Positions 16,901-24,511 of a DNA stretch of 57,078 bases are shown here, piece after piece (within the stretch, counting starts at the first letter, position 1; every line of letters starts with the position of its first letter). The notes under the pieces are model-generated. The model was not told where the DNA came from. It saw only the letters and a list, made by a program, of their open reading frames with translations, and ran no database searches. Source of the stretch: Verrucomicrobiaceae bacterium (GTDB taxonomy: Bacteria > Verrucomicrobiota > Verrucomicrobiia > Verrucomicrobiales > Verrucomicrobiaceae); assembly GCA_019694165.1 (NCBI GenBank), contig JAIBCL010000040.1:1-57078 (forward strand). The letters run 5' to 3'. Made by a program: the position numbers and the translations under genes.

Positions 16901-17074
16901 GTCGCCAGTCTCCTTCCCATGCTGTGGAGCACCCGCACCGGCGCGGAGATCATGCGCCCCATCGCCGTCCCCGTCATCGGCGGCATGGTCAGCAGCCTCG
17001 CCCACATCCTGATCGTCACTCCCGTGATCTTCGTGTGGCTGCGGCAGTCCACCGGAAGCGTCAAAACCGCCTGA
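13937..17074 (+). CDS. Heavy-metal RND efflux pump (CusA/CzcA family)
   Basis: 1045 residues, full family length. The order is the RND plan: helix 1 (about 12-33), the first periplasmic porter section (PVDAIPDLGEHQVIVFADWP and GLPGVKTVRATSMSG), helices 2-6 with Asp406 in IGVLVDGAIVVTEN (the conserved proton-relay acid of helix 4), a second periplasmic section, and helices 8-12 at the end. It exports metal ions from periplasm or cytoplasm using the proton gradient. The AIPDLGEHQV sequence places it in the heavy-metal branch rather than the drug branch; copper/silver fits the adaptor. No CusC-type outer-membrane gene or metal regulator is seen in the window, so the tripartite partner must be elsewhere. 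Confidence 0.92.
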   Translation: MIERLIEWSMRNRFVVACASFFIVALGIHAVLTAPVDAIPDLGEHQVIVFADWPGRGPQEIETQVTQPLSLSLQGLPGVKTVRATSMSGFSLVTLIFEDDTDTAVARQRVLERLNYLRAKAPPGVEPTLGPDATGLGWIFQYHLEVDPAKGRFHLGELRTLQDSFIRPQISSVPGVAEVGSVGGFVKQYQIEVDSLKMRAAGVTMNQLMDAVGRAGSLGVGGRTIEENGMEFVVRGVALLHGADDIAKIVLAEKDGADVRLADVARVEIGGDFRRGSLDAGGHEVVGGIVVMRTGGNAREVIRRVKEKIAQLQPGLPAGVSIKPFYDRGRLIDRSLDTLKLALTEEIILVILAHIIFLWHFRSILIVTLPLPVSILVSFIGLKHFGITSNIMSLSGIAIAIGVLVDGAIVVTENVLRRCADHPAAEDRAGVVLAAARQVARPIFFAMAIIILAFVPVFALTGQEGRLFHPLACAKTFAMIGAALLSVTLVPVLCTVFMRGPFHAEERNAVMRFLLRLYDPVLRAALHCRKSVLALAALILAGALALVPRMGAEFMPPLNEGSLLFMPTFVPGTAFSEAKRVMAWQDQIFASTPEIESAVGKLGRADTATDPAPVEMIETTIMLKPENQWRTGMTRRNLIAELTERLRKVPGFVPGFLQPIEGRVLMLSTGVRAQLGVKLFGDDPALLQNWAFEVEKIVRDVRGATGVTSSRVQGRPVVEIEPDRDALARYGVPARDVLEVIETGIGGTEAGVVLENRARVPIQVRLQRGEREDIERLREIPVSMPGGKALPLGQLAAIRRTSGPGEITSENGRLSVFVQANVDGTQRDLGGFVEEVKARVANEITPRLPKGITIGYSGDYENRLHAMRTLRLIVPCVLLIIFLLLHQVYRSVKEAAHVLLAVPFALSGGVFLQYALGVPFSVAVWVGYIALFGTAIQTAIVMVVYLDEAVARARAVRGADFSTADLVQAAIDGARLRLRPKVMTVATIVASLLPMLWSTRTGAEIMRPIAVPVIGGMVSSLAHILIVTPVIFVWLRQSTGSVKTA

Positions 17075-17549
17075 CCGCCGCGGCCAGCCTCATCCCACGG
17101 GCCGGTGTCGTTGCAAATAGAACCCGGTGACGGGCGGTCAAGACTGGGTGGAACCAGGTGCGATTCCTTTCGACGCGAGGGCCGCGCCATCCGTCGATGG
17201 GGTGAGGAGACCGCTTTTCCGGCGCCGCCGGCAAAGATCGCGGCACGATGGATGCCAGCCGCGTGACGGCCCTCCACGCACCACCCGACGGCGCGGCGTG
17301 CTTCAGGCTCTCTCCTCATCGTCGCCTTGGGCGGCTTGCCGGCCATGCGCTCGTCAGGGAATGTTGTCCGGGGCGTGCCGCGAACTTTGGAGGAAGCACC
17401 TTCTTTCCTCGGACCGGAAGATTTTTTTCTTGTCTGATGACGCCGGACCTCCTACAACACTGGCCTTCCGCGCCGCGTCCTCCAGGATGCCGTGGAAAAG
17501 GGCGCAACGCCGCCACCAACACACCAACCACCAACCAATCCCGTCGATC
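17075..17549. other. Intergenic region, no gene supported
   Basis: 475 bp between the RND pump and the MFS transporter. The frames through it are short or run into the MFS gene without family resemblance. No strong hairpin with a U-tract was found. It probably holds the promoter of the MFS gene, but I cannot point to one. Confidence 0.35.
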
Positions 17550-19196
17550 ATGTCAGCACAATCAGAAGGCATCGCACCCAACGCCAGCCGGCTCCTCTGG
17601 GCCGGGTTCATGGCCATCCTCGCAGCCGGCGTCGGTTTCGCCATCCGTGGAGGGATTTTTGCCGCTTGGGGCAAAGAGTACAACTTCACGGCGGCTCAGC
17701 TCGGGGCGATCGGTGGCGCTGGTTTTTCGGGGTTCTGCTTCGGCATCATCATCGGTGGCGTGATCGTGGACAAGATCGGCTACGGCAAGCTGGTCGCCCT
17801 CGCACTTCTCGGCCACATCCTGTCGGCATTCGTCACCTTCGCTGCGAGCACGCCGGAAAACGCCTATAACTTCCTCTTCTGGGGCATGTTCATCTTCGCA
17901 TACGCAAACGGCACGCTCGAAGCTGTCGCCAATCCGCTGGTGGCGACGCTCTTCCCGCAGAATCGCACGCACTTCCTCAACATACTGCACGCAAGCTGGC
18001 CCGCCGGCATGGTCCTCGGTGCTGGTGCCGCCTATGTGCTGGGTGACGTGATGCACTTTGGCTGGAAGGGTCAGTTGGCCTTCTATCTCGTGCCCACGGC
18101 TTTGTATGCGGTCATGTTCTTGGGGCAGCACTTTCCCAAATCCGAAGCGGCCGCCAAGGGCGCAAGCTTCGCACAGATGTTCAAGGATGTTGGCATCATA
18201 GGCTCCGCTGTCGCCTGCTATCTGTTGGCACTATTCTTCGCGGACATTCTCAAGGGTCTCCTCGCGCCGCACAACGCCACACCCGAACAGGCCCTCCAGG
18301 CGGCAGCGACCGCCAAGAACGTCGGATACGCAATCGGCGGCGTCCTGGTTGTCGTCGCTGGTGTCATCACCCGCGGCTCCATCGGGTCGCTGCTGCTCTT
18401 CGTCCTTTTCATCACGCACGCGCTCGTCGGCGCGGTCGAACTGGGTACGGATGGCTGGATTCAGAACATCACAGGCAATCTGTTCACTCCCGAGCAGGGC
18501 AAGTACCTCTTTATCTGGACATCGGCCATCATGTTCAGCCTCCGCTTCTGCGCGCACTTCATCGAGAAGACGCTCAAGCTCTCGCCTGTGGGCCTGCTCT
18601 TTGTGTGTTCGGTGACCGCATGCATCGGCCTGCGCCTCGCCAGCGGCATGGAAACCTTTTCCGTAGCGCTCGTCGCCCTCGGCATCTACGCAGTCGGCAA
18701 GACCTTCTTCTGGCCCACGATGCTCGCAGTTGTGGGTGATCGCTTCCCCCAGACCGGTGCCGTCGCCATGTCCATCATGGGAGGCATCGGCATGTTGTCC
18801 GCCGGCCTGATCGGCGGGCCCGGCCTCGGTTACTGTAAGGACCGCTTTGCCGGCGAAGAACTCAAATCCGGAAACGCGGCCGTTTTCGCCGAATACAAGG
18901 CGGCTGAGCCGTCGAAGTTCCTGAACATCGAATCGACCGCCGCCTTCGGCCTCGACGGTAAGAAGCTCGGCGAAGCCAGGGATGCAGGCGACAAGCGCGA
19001 CGCGAAGCAGAAGGCCGTCGTCGAAGCCGACCAGAAGGGAGACCGACGCACGCTCATGGCCGACTCTTGGATTCCCGCCACGATGGCTGCAATCTACCTG
19101 CTGCTCTTCCTCTACTTCACGGCCATCGGCGGTTACAAGCCCGTGCATCTCGCCGAGGAGCTTACCGGCGGCACCACGGGGCCGATGGAAGCATAG
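17550..19196 (+). CDS. MFS transporter (sugar:proton symporter-like)
   Basis: 548 residues from MSAQSEG at 17550. The first six helices run from LLWAGFMAILAAGVGFAIRG to LAFYLVPTALYAVMFLG; the cytoplasmic VDKIGYGK loop and the FAYANGTLEAVANPLVATLF segment are typical of FucP/FHS-like sugar transporters. A long polar insertion (about 440-510: KDRFAGEELKSGNAAVFAEY and a lysine/aspartate-rich stretch) precedes the last helix, which makes the protein longer than the usual 400-450 residues. Such enlarged transporters are frequent in Planctomycetes and Verrucomicrobia. Substrate is unknown; no catabolic genes are adjacent. A clear intrinsic terminator follows. The frame is open upstream to 17127, but that part lacks family features. 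Confidence 0.82.
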   Translation: MSAQSEGIAPNASRLLWAGFMAILAAGVGFAIRGGIFAAWGKEYNFTAAQLGAIGGAGFSGFCFGIIIGGVIVDKIGYGKLVALALLGHILSAFVTFAASTPENAYNFLFWGMFIFAYANGTLEAVANPLVATLFPQNRTHFLNILHASWPAGMVLGAGAAYVLGDVMHFGWKGQLAFYLVPTALYAVMFLGQHFPKSEAAAKGASFAQMFKDVGIIGSAVACYLLALFFADILKGLLAPHNATPEQALQAAATAKNVGYAIGGVLVVVAGVITRGSIGSLLLFVLFITHALVGAVELGTDGWIQNITGNLFTPEQGKYLFIWTSAIMFSLRFCAHFIEKTLKLSPVGLLFVCSVTACIGLRLASGMETFSVALVALGIYAVGKTFFWPTMLAVVGDRFPQTGAVAMSIMGGIGMLSAGLIGGPGLGYCKDRFAGEELKSGNAAVFAEYKAAEPSKFLNIESTAAFGLDGKKLGEARDAGDKRDAKQKAVVEADQKGDRRTLMADSWIPATMAAIYLLLFLYFTAIGGYKPVHLAEELTGGTTGPMEA

Positions 19197-19233
19197 CGCG
19201 ATCCGCCCGGACAAGTCTCGCTCTCAAGACACG

Positions 19234-19270
19234 GCGGCCAGTCTGCATCACGCGGGCTGGCCGCTTTTTT
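19234..19270 (+). terminator. Rho-independent terminator after the MFS gene
   Basis: An 8-bp perfect stem GCGGCCAG/CTGGCCGC (19234-19241 with 19257-19264) is followed directly by six T residues (19265-19270). It lies 38 bp after the MFS stop and before the LolA-like gene. Confidence 0.8.
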
Positions 19271-19312
19271 CACCGCTGGCGGGCGGCATACGGTGCGGCA
19301 TAGTCCGCCGCA

Positions 19313-19996
19313 ATGCGTCTCCTTTGCGTCCTTTGCGTCCTTTCAGTCCTGGCTGCCGCACCCTCACGCGCAGCCGACGAGCAGGCCCGCGCCGTCGTGC
19401 GGCAGTGGGTCGAGGCCGGTGTGAAGGTGAAGTCCCTTGAAATCGACTTCGTGCAGGAGCGCAGGCTCAGGTCCTTGCGCCAGCCGCTCACCAAGCCCGG
19501 CAAAATCTGGTTCCAGAGGCCCGGCTCCTTCCGCTGGCAGATCGGTGATCCTCCCGCCATCATCGCCGTGAGCAAGCCGGGCGGCGATCTTGCGGTCATC
19601 GAATCGAAGGAAAAGAGATTCCGCGTCTGGACGGCGGACGAACTCGCCGCCGAGGCCGCGTCCGGCAAGGGCCACGGCTTTGCGATGGCGGGATCGAGTT
19701 TCCCCGCGTCGCTCGAATCCTTCGAGCGACAGTTCGAGATCGTCTCCGCGCGCGAGACCGCCGAGGCCGGCGTGTGGGATCTCCACCTCGACCTGCGCGA
19801 CCGCAAGGCAGGCATCTTCGTGAAGGAAATCGTATTCACCATCCAGCCTGCCGACGGAGCGTTGCGGAAGTTCGACGTGATCATGCGTGACGGCTCGGTG
19901 CAGACCACCCGCATCACATCCGTCAAAAAGAATGGTGCCATCCCGCCCGGCGTGTTCGCGCCGGACGTGTCGGGCTATGAGTCGCCCAGGAAGTGA
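19313..19996 (+). CDS. LolA-like outer-membrane lipoprotein carrier protein
   Basis: 227 residues: a signal peptide (MRLLCVLCVLSVLAAAPSRA) then a LolA/LolB fold. Supporting segments are the early IDFVQERRLRSLRQPLTKPG strand, the KIWFQRPGSFRWQIGDPP motif (LolA typically has G...F.RP..FRW.Y..P), the IAVSKPGGDLAVIE strand and the late IVFTIQPADGALRKFDVIM. Such proteins carry lipoproteins across the periplasm, or in shortened polysaccharide-type systems move lipids. No lolB or lolCDE genes are present. It follows the MFS terminator, so it has its own promoter, and it converges on tatC. Confidence 0.75.
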   Translation: MRLLCVLCVLSVLAAAPSRAADEQARAVVRQWVEAGVKVKSLEIDFVQERRLRSLRQPLTKPGKIWFQRPGSFRWQIGDPPAIIAVSKPGGDLAVIESKEKRFRVWTADELAAEAASGKGHGFAMAGSSFPASLESFERQFEIVSARETAEAGVWDLHLDLRDRKAGIFVKEIVFTIQPADGALRKFDVIMRDGSVQTTRITSVKKNGAIPPGVFAPDVSGYESPRK

Positions 19997-20086
19997 CGGC
20001 CGGCCCGCGTGTTTCGCGGCATCACCACCACCGAAGCCGTCAAGGCCCGCCCGTTGATCCACCCCCGGGCGGCCCCGCATTCAGGA

Positions 20087-21196
20087 TCAGTCCGTGTTTC
20101 GTCTCTCCGAATCGTCGTCGGCTTCCCACTCCAGTTTCTCGCGCGGCTTTTCCTCATGAGCCGGAGACGGTGGTTCGCGGCGTTCGGCTTCACCGGCAGG
20201 CTCGCCGTCCACGATGCCTGAGGACGGCTGCGCCGCCGATTCCTTTTCCTCGGCCATCCTGCGGCTGCGCTTGTAGTCCTCGTCGTCATCGTCGCTCGCA
20301 CTGTCGCCGAGGGGATTGTAGCTCTCGTTGTCCCAGTCATCGACGGCGGACTCCTTCTCCAGTTCCTTCTCGTCCTTGTCGAGCTGGGCGTAGTACTCGG
20401 GGTACTCGGCGCGGTCCTTCTTCTCCATGAAGTAGGCCAGCCAGATGCAGGCGAGGTAAAGAATGTAGAGCGGGCCGGCCAGCACCATGAGGGTGAAGAT
20501 GTCCTGCGTGGGCGTGATGACGGCGGCAAAGATCACCACGGCCACCAGCGCCTGCTTCCAGGTGTTCTTCATCGTCTTGTAGGTCAGGATTTCGAGCTTT
20601 ACCAGCGCCATGACGATCACCGGCAGCTCGAAGGACACGCCAAAGATGAGGATGAAGCGCGTGGCGAAGGTGGTGTACTGCTCCACCGTCCAGGTTTGCT
20701 CGAAGCCCAGGTCGGTGCCGAAGTCGTTGAAGAACTTCAGCGCGCCGGGAAGCGCGAGGAAATAGGCGAAGCACACGCCGGTCATGAACAAGCCGCCGCC
20801 GATGCCGACGATGGGGAAGATGAGCTTCTTCTCGTTGTGCTTCAGCCCCGGCAGCACGAACTGCAGCAAAAAGTAGATCAGCAGCGGAAAGCACAGGATG
20901 ATGCCGGCCACCATCGAGACATTCACCGCAGTCATGAAGGCCGAAGTCGGGTCGATGTTGATCAGCTTCGCATTGATGCCGGCCCACTTGAGCGGCAGCA
21001 TGATCATGTGAAACAGCTCCTTGTAGAAGAAGAAGGTGCCGATGACGAAAATGAGCAGCGTCACCGCCATGCGCACCAGCATCGTGCGCAGGTCCTCCAG
21101 ATGCTCGAGGAAGGGTTTCTCCTCATCGGGCTTGCCGAGATCCATCGCGAGCTTGTCGCGCATTTTGAAGAGCTTTTTCAGCAGGGCTTTCCACAT
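20087..21196 (-). CDS. tatC: Sec-independent protein translocase subunit TatC with long acidic C-terminal tail
   Basis: 369 residues; the first 265 or so form the six-helix TatC core. Diagnostic segments are KPFLEHLEDLRTMLVR near the start (the twin-arginine receptor surface), the FPLLIYFLLQFVLPGL helix, GVSFELPVIVMAL, and ITPTQDIFTLMVLAGPLYIL. TatC recognises twin-arginine signal peptides and, with TatA/B, exports folded proteins. The tail from about 265 to the end is cytoplasmic, highly charged (DEKELEKE, SASDDDDEDYKRSRR, EWEADDDSERR) and absent from standard TatC of about 250 residues. No tatA or tatB is adjacent. Likely passengers with RR leaders occur in this window at 44.0 and 47.7 kb. 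Confidence 0.93.
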   Translation of the reverse strand: MWKALLKKLFKMRDKLAMDLGKPDEEKPFLEHLEDLRTMLVRMAVTLLIFVIGTFFFYKELFHMIMLPLKWAGINAKLINIDPTSAFMTAVNVSMVAGIILCFPLLIYFLLQFVLPGLKHNEKKLIFPIVGIGGGLFMTGVCFAYFLALPGALKFFNDFGTDLGFEQTWTVEQYTTFATRFILIFGVSFELPVIVMALVKLEILTYKTMKNTWKQALVAVVIFAAVITPTQDIFTLMVLAGPLYILYLACIWLAYFMEKKDRAEYPEYYAQLDKDEKELEKESAVDDWDNESYNPLGDSASDDDDEDYKRSRRMAEEKESAAQPSSGIVDGEPAGEAERREPPSPAHEEKPREKLEWEADDDSERRNTD

Positions 21197-21223
21197 ACAA
21201 AAACAAAAAAGTCAGACGCTCGG

Positions 21224-21841
21224 TCAGACCATCCCCCGGGCCGACATGCGCGCGTAGAGCGCCAGCGTCAGGGCGTTGGTGATCTCGTTTTCCGCGATCA
21301 TCCTCCGTAGCTCCTCTGCGCTGACAAACCGCACGTCGCTGATATGCTCGCTTCCATCTGGTTCAGGACGGCTGACGACGCACACGGGACTGGCTCTGAA
21401 CAGGTAAACGTGCTCGCTGGTGAAACCTTGCGATGGCAAAAACCAGCCGAGCGGCTCGATGGCACCACCGGAGGCCAGCTCGCAGCCGCTTTCTTCGCGC
21501 AGCTCGCGAAGGACGGTGTCCACGATCGTCTCGCGGTGCTCGTTGCCCTCCGGCTCGTCGATTTGACCGGCGGGAAATTCCCATAGCACGCGCTGCACCG
21601 GCAGCCGCTCCTGCGAGATCAAGACAAACCGCCCATCCTCCAGCACCGGCGCGACGGCGACGGCCGACTTCCGATGCGCGACGGTCCATGTGACTGGCGT
21701 CGTGCTGCGGCCCGGCGTGAGATACTGCGCGCGCTCGATCTGGATGTAGGGGTCCGCGTAGGTCTGCTGCGCGGAGACTTTCTTCCAACCGTCGCCGTCC
21801 TCGACTCGGAACAGTTCAAACTCGGGCACAGCGTGGCTCAT
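21224..21841 (-). CDS. NUDIX hydrolase (ADP-ribose pyrophosphatase-like)
   Basis: 205 residues. The Nudix box is present: WEFPAGQIDEPE, a short insertion, then RELREESG at 112-119, whose glutamates bind Mg2+. The PAG.ID and REL..E.G spacing fits the ADP-ribose/sugar-nucleotide branch (NudF/YffH-like), which splits nucleoside diphosphates linked to another moiety. An extra N-terminal region (GDGWKKVSAQQTYADPYIQI) is also typical of that branch. Its ATG overlaps the argH stop (ATGA at 21838-21841), so the two genes are translationally coupled and probably one operon. Exact substrate is not determinable. Confidence 0.88.
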   Translation of the reverse strand: MSHAVPEFELFRVEDGDGWKKVSAQQTYADPYIQIERAQYLTPGRSTTPVTWTVAHRKSAVAVAPVLEDGRFVLISQERLPVQRVLWEFPAGQIDEPEGNEHRETIVDTVLRELREESGCELASGGAIEPLGWFLPSQGFTSEHVYLFRASPVCVVSRPEPDGSEHISDVRFVSAEELRRMIAENEITNALTLALYARMSARGMV

Positions 21842-23205
21842 GCTTCGAGCTGCTTCCGCCAGCGCTTGATCTGTGCCTTCACGTTTTGCGGCGATGGCGC
21901 GCCGATGCCTTTGCGAGCCTCCAGCGCCGTGTCCACTTTCAAAATGTCGTACACATCGCGGCTGAAGCCTTTGTAGAAGCGGCGGTATTCTTCGATCTTC
22001 AGGTGCGCGAAGCCACGCTTCTGCCGCAGCGAGTAGGCCACGAGCTTGCCGATGATCTCGTGCGCCTGCCGGAACGGAACGCCGATGCGCACCAGATAAT
22101 CCGCAATGTCCGTAGCGAGCAGCATCGGGTCATTCGTCGCCGATTTCGTGCGCGAGGCATTCACATCCATGCCGGCGATCATCTCGGCGAAGACGGCCAG
22201 AGCGCTTTTGATTGTGTCGATGGAGTCAAAGAGCGGCTCCTTGTCCTCCTGCATGTCGCGATTGTAGGTCATCGGCAGGCCTTTGAGGAGCGTGAGCAGG
22301 CTCATGAGATTGCCCACCAGCCGGCCCGTCTTCCCTCGCGTGAGTTCGGCCACGTCGGGATTCTTTTTTTGCGGCATCAGGCTGGATCCGGTCGTGTGCG
22401 CATCGCTCAGCGTCACGAAGCCAAACTCGCTGCTGCACCAAAGGATGATGTCCTCGCTCAGACGCGAGAGATGAACGCCGCAGAGTGCGATGCTGAAGAG
22501 CAGCTCGGCGATGAAGTCACGATCGCTCACGGCATCCATGCTGTTTTGCGTCACCGCAGCGAAATCGAGCTGCTTCGCGACAAACTCGCGGTTGATGATC
22601 AAAGTCGAGCCCGCCAGCGCCCCCGACCCGAGCGGCATTACGTCGATGCGCTTCCGCCCATCCGCCAGACGCGCCGCATCGCGATCGAGCATCTCAACAT
22701 AGGCGAGCAAATGATGCGCGAAGAGCACCGGCTGCCCGCGCTGAAGATGCGTGTAGCCCGGCAACACCGCCTCGCCCGCGCGCTCGGCGGCTTCGATGAG
22801 AGCGCGCTGCAATTCACGAACCAGCGCGATGATTTGATCCGTCGCGTCTTTGCAATACAACCGCACGTCCGTGGCGATCTGGTCATTCCGACTGCGTGCC
22901 GTGTGGAGTTTTGCGCCGGGCTGACCAATGCGCTTCGTCAGCTCCGACTCGATGTTCATATGCACGTCTTCGAGGCTCGTCTGCCATTCGAAGTCGCCCA
23001 TTTCGATCTCGCGCTGGATCTCCGTCAGCCCGCGCTCGATGGCCGCGCATTCCTCGGCCGTGATGATGCCCGCTTTTTCCAGGCCCTTCGCATGAGCGAT
23101 GGAGCCTCGGATGTCGTGGGCATAGAGCCTCCAGTCGAATGAAACCGACTCACCGTACGCCTGCACCAGCTCGCTGGTCGGCTTTGAAAAACGCCCTTTC
23201 CACAT
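21838..23205 (-). CDS. argH: Argininosuccinate lyase
   Basis: 455 residues from the ATG at 23205 (MWKGRFSKPTSELVQAYGES, the canonical N-terminus). It cleaves argininosuccinate to arginine and fumarate in the last step of arginine synthesis. Family landmarks are SLEDVHMNIE, TARSRNDQIATDVRLY, the TH.QRGQPV-like GYTHLQRGQPVLFAH, and the superfamily signature GSSLMPQKKNPD with the catalytic serine. Length is normal. The frame remains open 210 bp further upstream to 23415, but that part is a reverse reading of the palindromic repeat at 23278-23466 and should not be annotated as protein. argG is not adjacent. Confidence 0.96.
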   Translation of the reverse strand: MWKGRFSKPTSELVQAYGESVSFDWRLYAHDIRGSIAHAKGLEKAGIITAEECAAIERGLTEIQREIEMGDFEWQTSLEDVHMNIESELTKRIGQPGAKLHTARSRNDQIATDVRLYCKDATDQIIALVRELQRALIEAAERAGEAVLPGYTHLQRGQPVLFAHHLLAYVEMLDRDAARLADGRKRIDVMPLGSGALAGSTLIINREFVAKQLDFAAVTQNSMDAVSDRDFIAELLFSIALCGVHLSRLSEDIILWCSSEFGFVTLSDAHTTGSSLMPQKKNPDVAELTRGKTGRLVGNLMSLLTLLKGLPMTYNRDMQEDKEPLFDSIDTIKSALAVFAEMIAGMDVNASRTKSATNDPMLLATDIADYLVRIGVPFRQAHEIIGKLVAYSLRQKRGFAHLKIEEYRRFYKGFSRDVYDILKVDTALEARKGIGAPSPQNVKAQIKRWRKQLEA

Positions 23206-23277
23206 AAATGGGGCGGCGAAGCTACCGGCTTTCCACCGGGGTGCAAGTTCAGCGGCGGTCCCGCCCGTCGGCTGAGG

Positions 23278-23466
23278 TATGGCAGGGACGTGCTGCGCCG
23301 CGTTCCAAGAATCCGAGGGCACGGGTGCGAAGAAGACGCCGGTGGCCTCTGTCCCATCAGTATGCGAGTCGGAACTGCGATCCGTACGCGCATCACGGAA
23401 GGCCACTGTTGGCATCTTCGTTTACCCGCCCCAAACAAATGGGCCACGACGTGGCGGACCCACCAT
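23278..23466. repeat. Palindromic BIME-like repeat, copy 1 (diverged)
   Basis: This copy matches the two copies at 24072-24264 and 24283-24473 through most of its length: a left GC-rich hairpin, then a GGTGGCCT..GGCCAC internal inverted pair, and a right hairpin followed by CCACCAT. It is the most diverged copy: the left foot is GCAG instead of GTAG, and the right end is altered. It sits in the gap between the argH start and the RAYT gene. Confidence 0.8.
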
Positions 23467-23555
23467 CTCATTGGAGGCAACGTGGCGCGGTTCAGCCAAT
23501 CCATTCACGATCATTCCTCGGTCCGCGCTTGCCTTCCCGCGTGGCTCTCGTCACG

Positions 23556-24008
23556 ATGGCACGCTTGTCTCGCGAATCGTCTGCATCCGAAGACGACCGC
23601 CCCGTCGGTCGCCGCACGCCGGCAAAGGGTGTGCTTCCGACCTACGATGGCGCGACGACTCTCTGGTGCACCGTCTGCACGGAAGATCGTGCCGGCTGGT
23701 GCGCGACGGATGAAGTGATGTCGCTGTTGCACGACATCTGGCAGAACGTCGCGACGGCCTGGCTGGTAGGCGATTACCTTCTCATGCCGGATCATGTGCA
23801 CTTCTTCTGCTCACCCGCGGAGGGAAAGTACTTCGAGGTGGAGCGGTGGACGTTGTTCTGGAAAGACCGGTTTTCCAAACGTTGCGGTGATCCCGAATGG
23901 CCCTGGCAGCGCGGTGTCTTTCATCACCGCCTGCGCAGCGAGGGTGAATACTCGGAGAAGATGACCTACATGCGCAACAACCCCGTGCGCAAAGCCCTCG
24001 TGCGCTAG
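23556..24008 (+). CDS. RAYT: REP-associated tyrosine transposase (Y1_Tnp/IS200-like)
   Basis: 150 residues from the ATG at 23556. The single-strand HUH nuclease signature is clear: YLLMPDHVHFFCSP, with metal-binding His80 and His82. It is followed by the helical segment WTLFWKDRFSKR, FHHRLRS, and EYSEKMTYMRNNPVRKALV, where Tyr132 or Tyr138 is the candidate catalytic tyrosine. The NPVRA-like ending is diagnostic of TnpA_REP/RAYT proteins. RAYTs process REP hairpins bearing a GTAG or GGAG foot and are linked to REP spread. Repeat copy 1 lies just upstream and copies 2 and 3 just downstream. Longer upstream ATGs exist, but the extension would read through repeat copy 1. No frameshift or stop is seen, so it may be active. 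Confidence 0.88.
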   Translation: MARLSRESSASEDDRPVGRRTPAKGVLPTYDGATTLWCTVCTEDRAGWCATDEVMSLLHDIWQNVATAWLVGDYLLMPDHVHFFCSPAEGKYFEVERWTLFWKDRFSKRCGDPEWPWQRGVFHHRLRSEGEYSEKMTYMRNNPVRKALVR

Positions 24009-24071
24009 CCTGATGAGTGGCCGTGGCGGGGGCGTGTGAATGTGATCCGCTGGTGAGCCGAAGGCAACGGC

Positions 24072-24264
24072 ATGGTAGGGACGCGCTGCGCCGCGTCCCA
24101 AGGATTCGAGGGCGTGGGTGCGACGGAGAACGCCGGTGGCCTTTGCCTTGCAGGTACGCGAGTGCTTTGCCTTGAAAGCGTGCGAGCGCAGACGGGCCAC
24201 CGTGGGCGAGGTCGCTCGCTCCTCCTCGGACAAATGGGCCGCGACGCAGCGGCGGCCCTGCCTA
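24072..24264. repeat. Palindromic BIME-like repeat, copy 2
   Basis: The left end is GTAG (24075-24078) with a perfect 8-bp hairpin GGGACGCG/CGCGTCCC (24078-24085 with 24092-24099). The right end carries the inverted counterpart ending GGCCCTGCC. The first 80 bp match copy 3 closely; the middle differs. It starts 64 bp after the RAYT stop. Confidence 0.85.
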
Positions 24265-24282
24265 TCTGTGTGAGCGCACGGG

Positions 24283-24473
24283 ATGGTAGGGACGCGCTGC
24301 GCCGCGTCCCAAGAATTCGAGGGCGTGGGTGCGAGGAAGAACGCCGGTGGCCTTCGAGCCATCAGCACGCGAGTCGGAACAGCGATCCGCACGCGCATCA
24401 AGGAAGGCCACCGTCGGCATATTCGTCCACTCACCCCCAGACAAATGGGACGCGACGCAGCGCGGCCCTACCA
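24283..24473. repeat. Palindromic BIME-like repeat, copy 3 (best preserved)
   Basis: The left end is GTAG (24286-24289) plus the hairpin GGGACGCG/CGCGTCCC (24289-24296 with 24303-24310). The right end reads GGGACGCGACGCAGCGCGGC then CCTACC, the near-perfect inverse, so the whole unit has terminal inverted repeats of about 27 bp. An internal inverted pair GGTGGCCTTC/GAAGGCCACC lies between them. The unit therefore looks like two inverted REPs around a spacer. It ends about 40 bp before the stop codon of the convergent kinase gene. Confidence 0.88.
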
Positions 24474-24511
24474 AGCGATGCAGCAGCGGCCCCGGCTTGA
24501 GATTCGTTCAC

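Noticed and set aside
23206..23415. N-terminal extension of argH (70 residues)
   Set aside because: It reads the palindromic repeat copy 1 backwards; the same peptide pattern appears in reverse frames of copy 3, and real ArgH starts with MWKGRFSKP.
23278..24473. Possible CRISPR array
   Set aside because: Only three long, palindromic, unevenly spaced copies with a transposase gene between them; no short repeats or regular spacers and no cas genes.
24262..24474. 70-codon minus-strand frame
   Set aside because: Lies wholly inside repeat copies 2 and 3; composition comes from the repeats, not from a gene.
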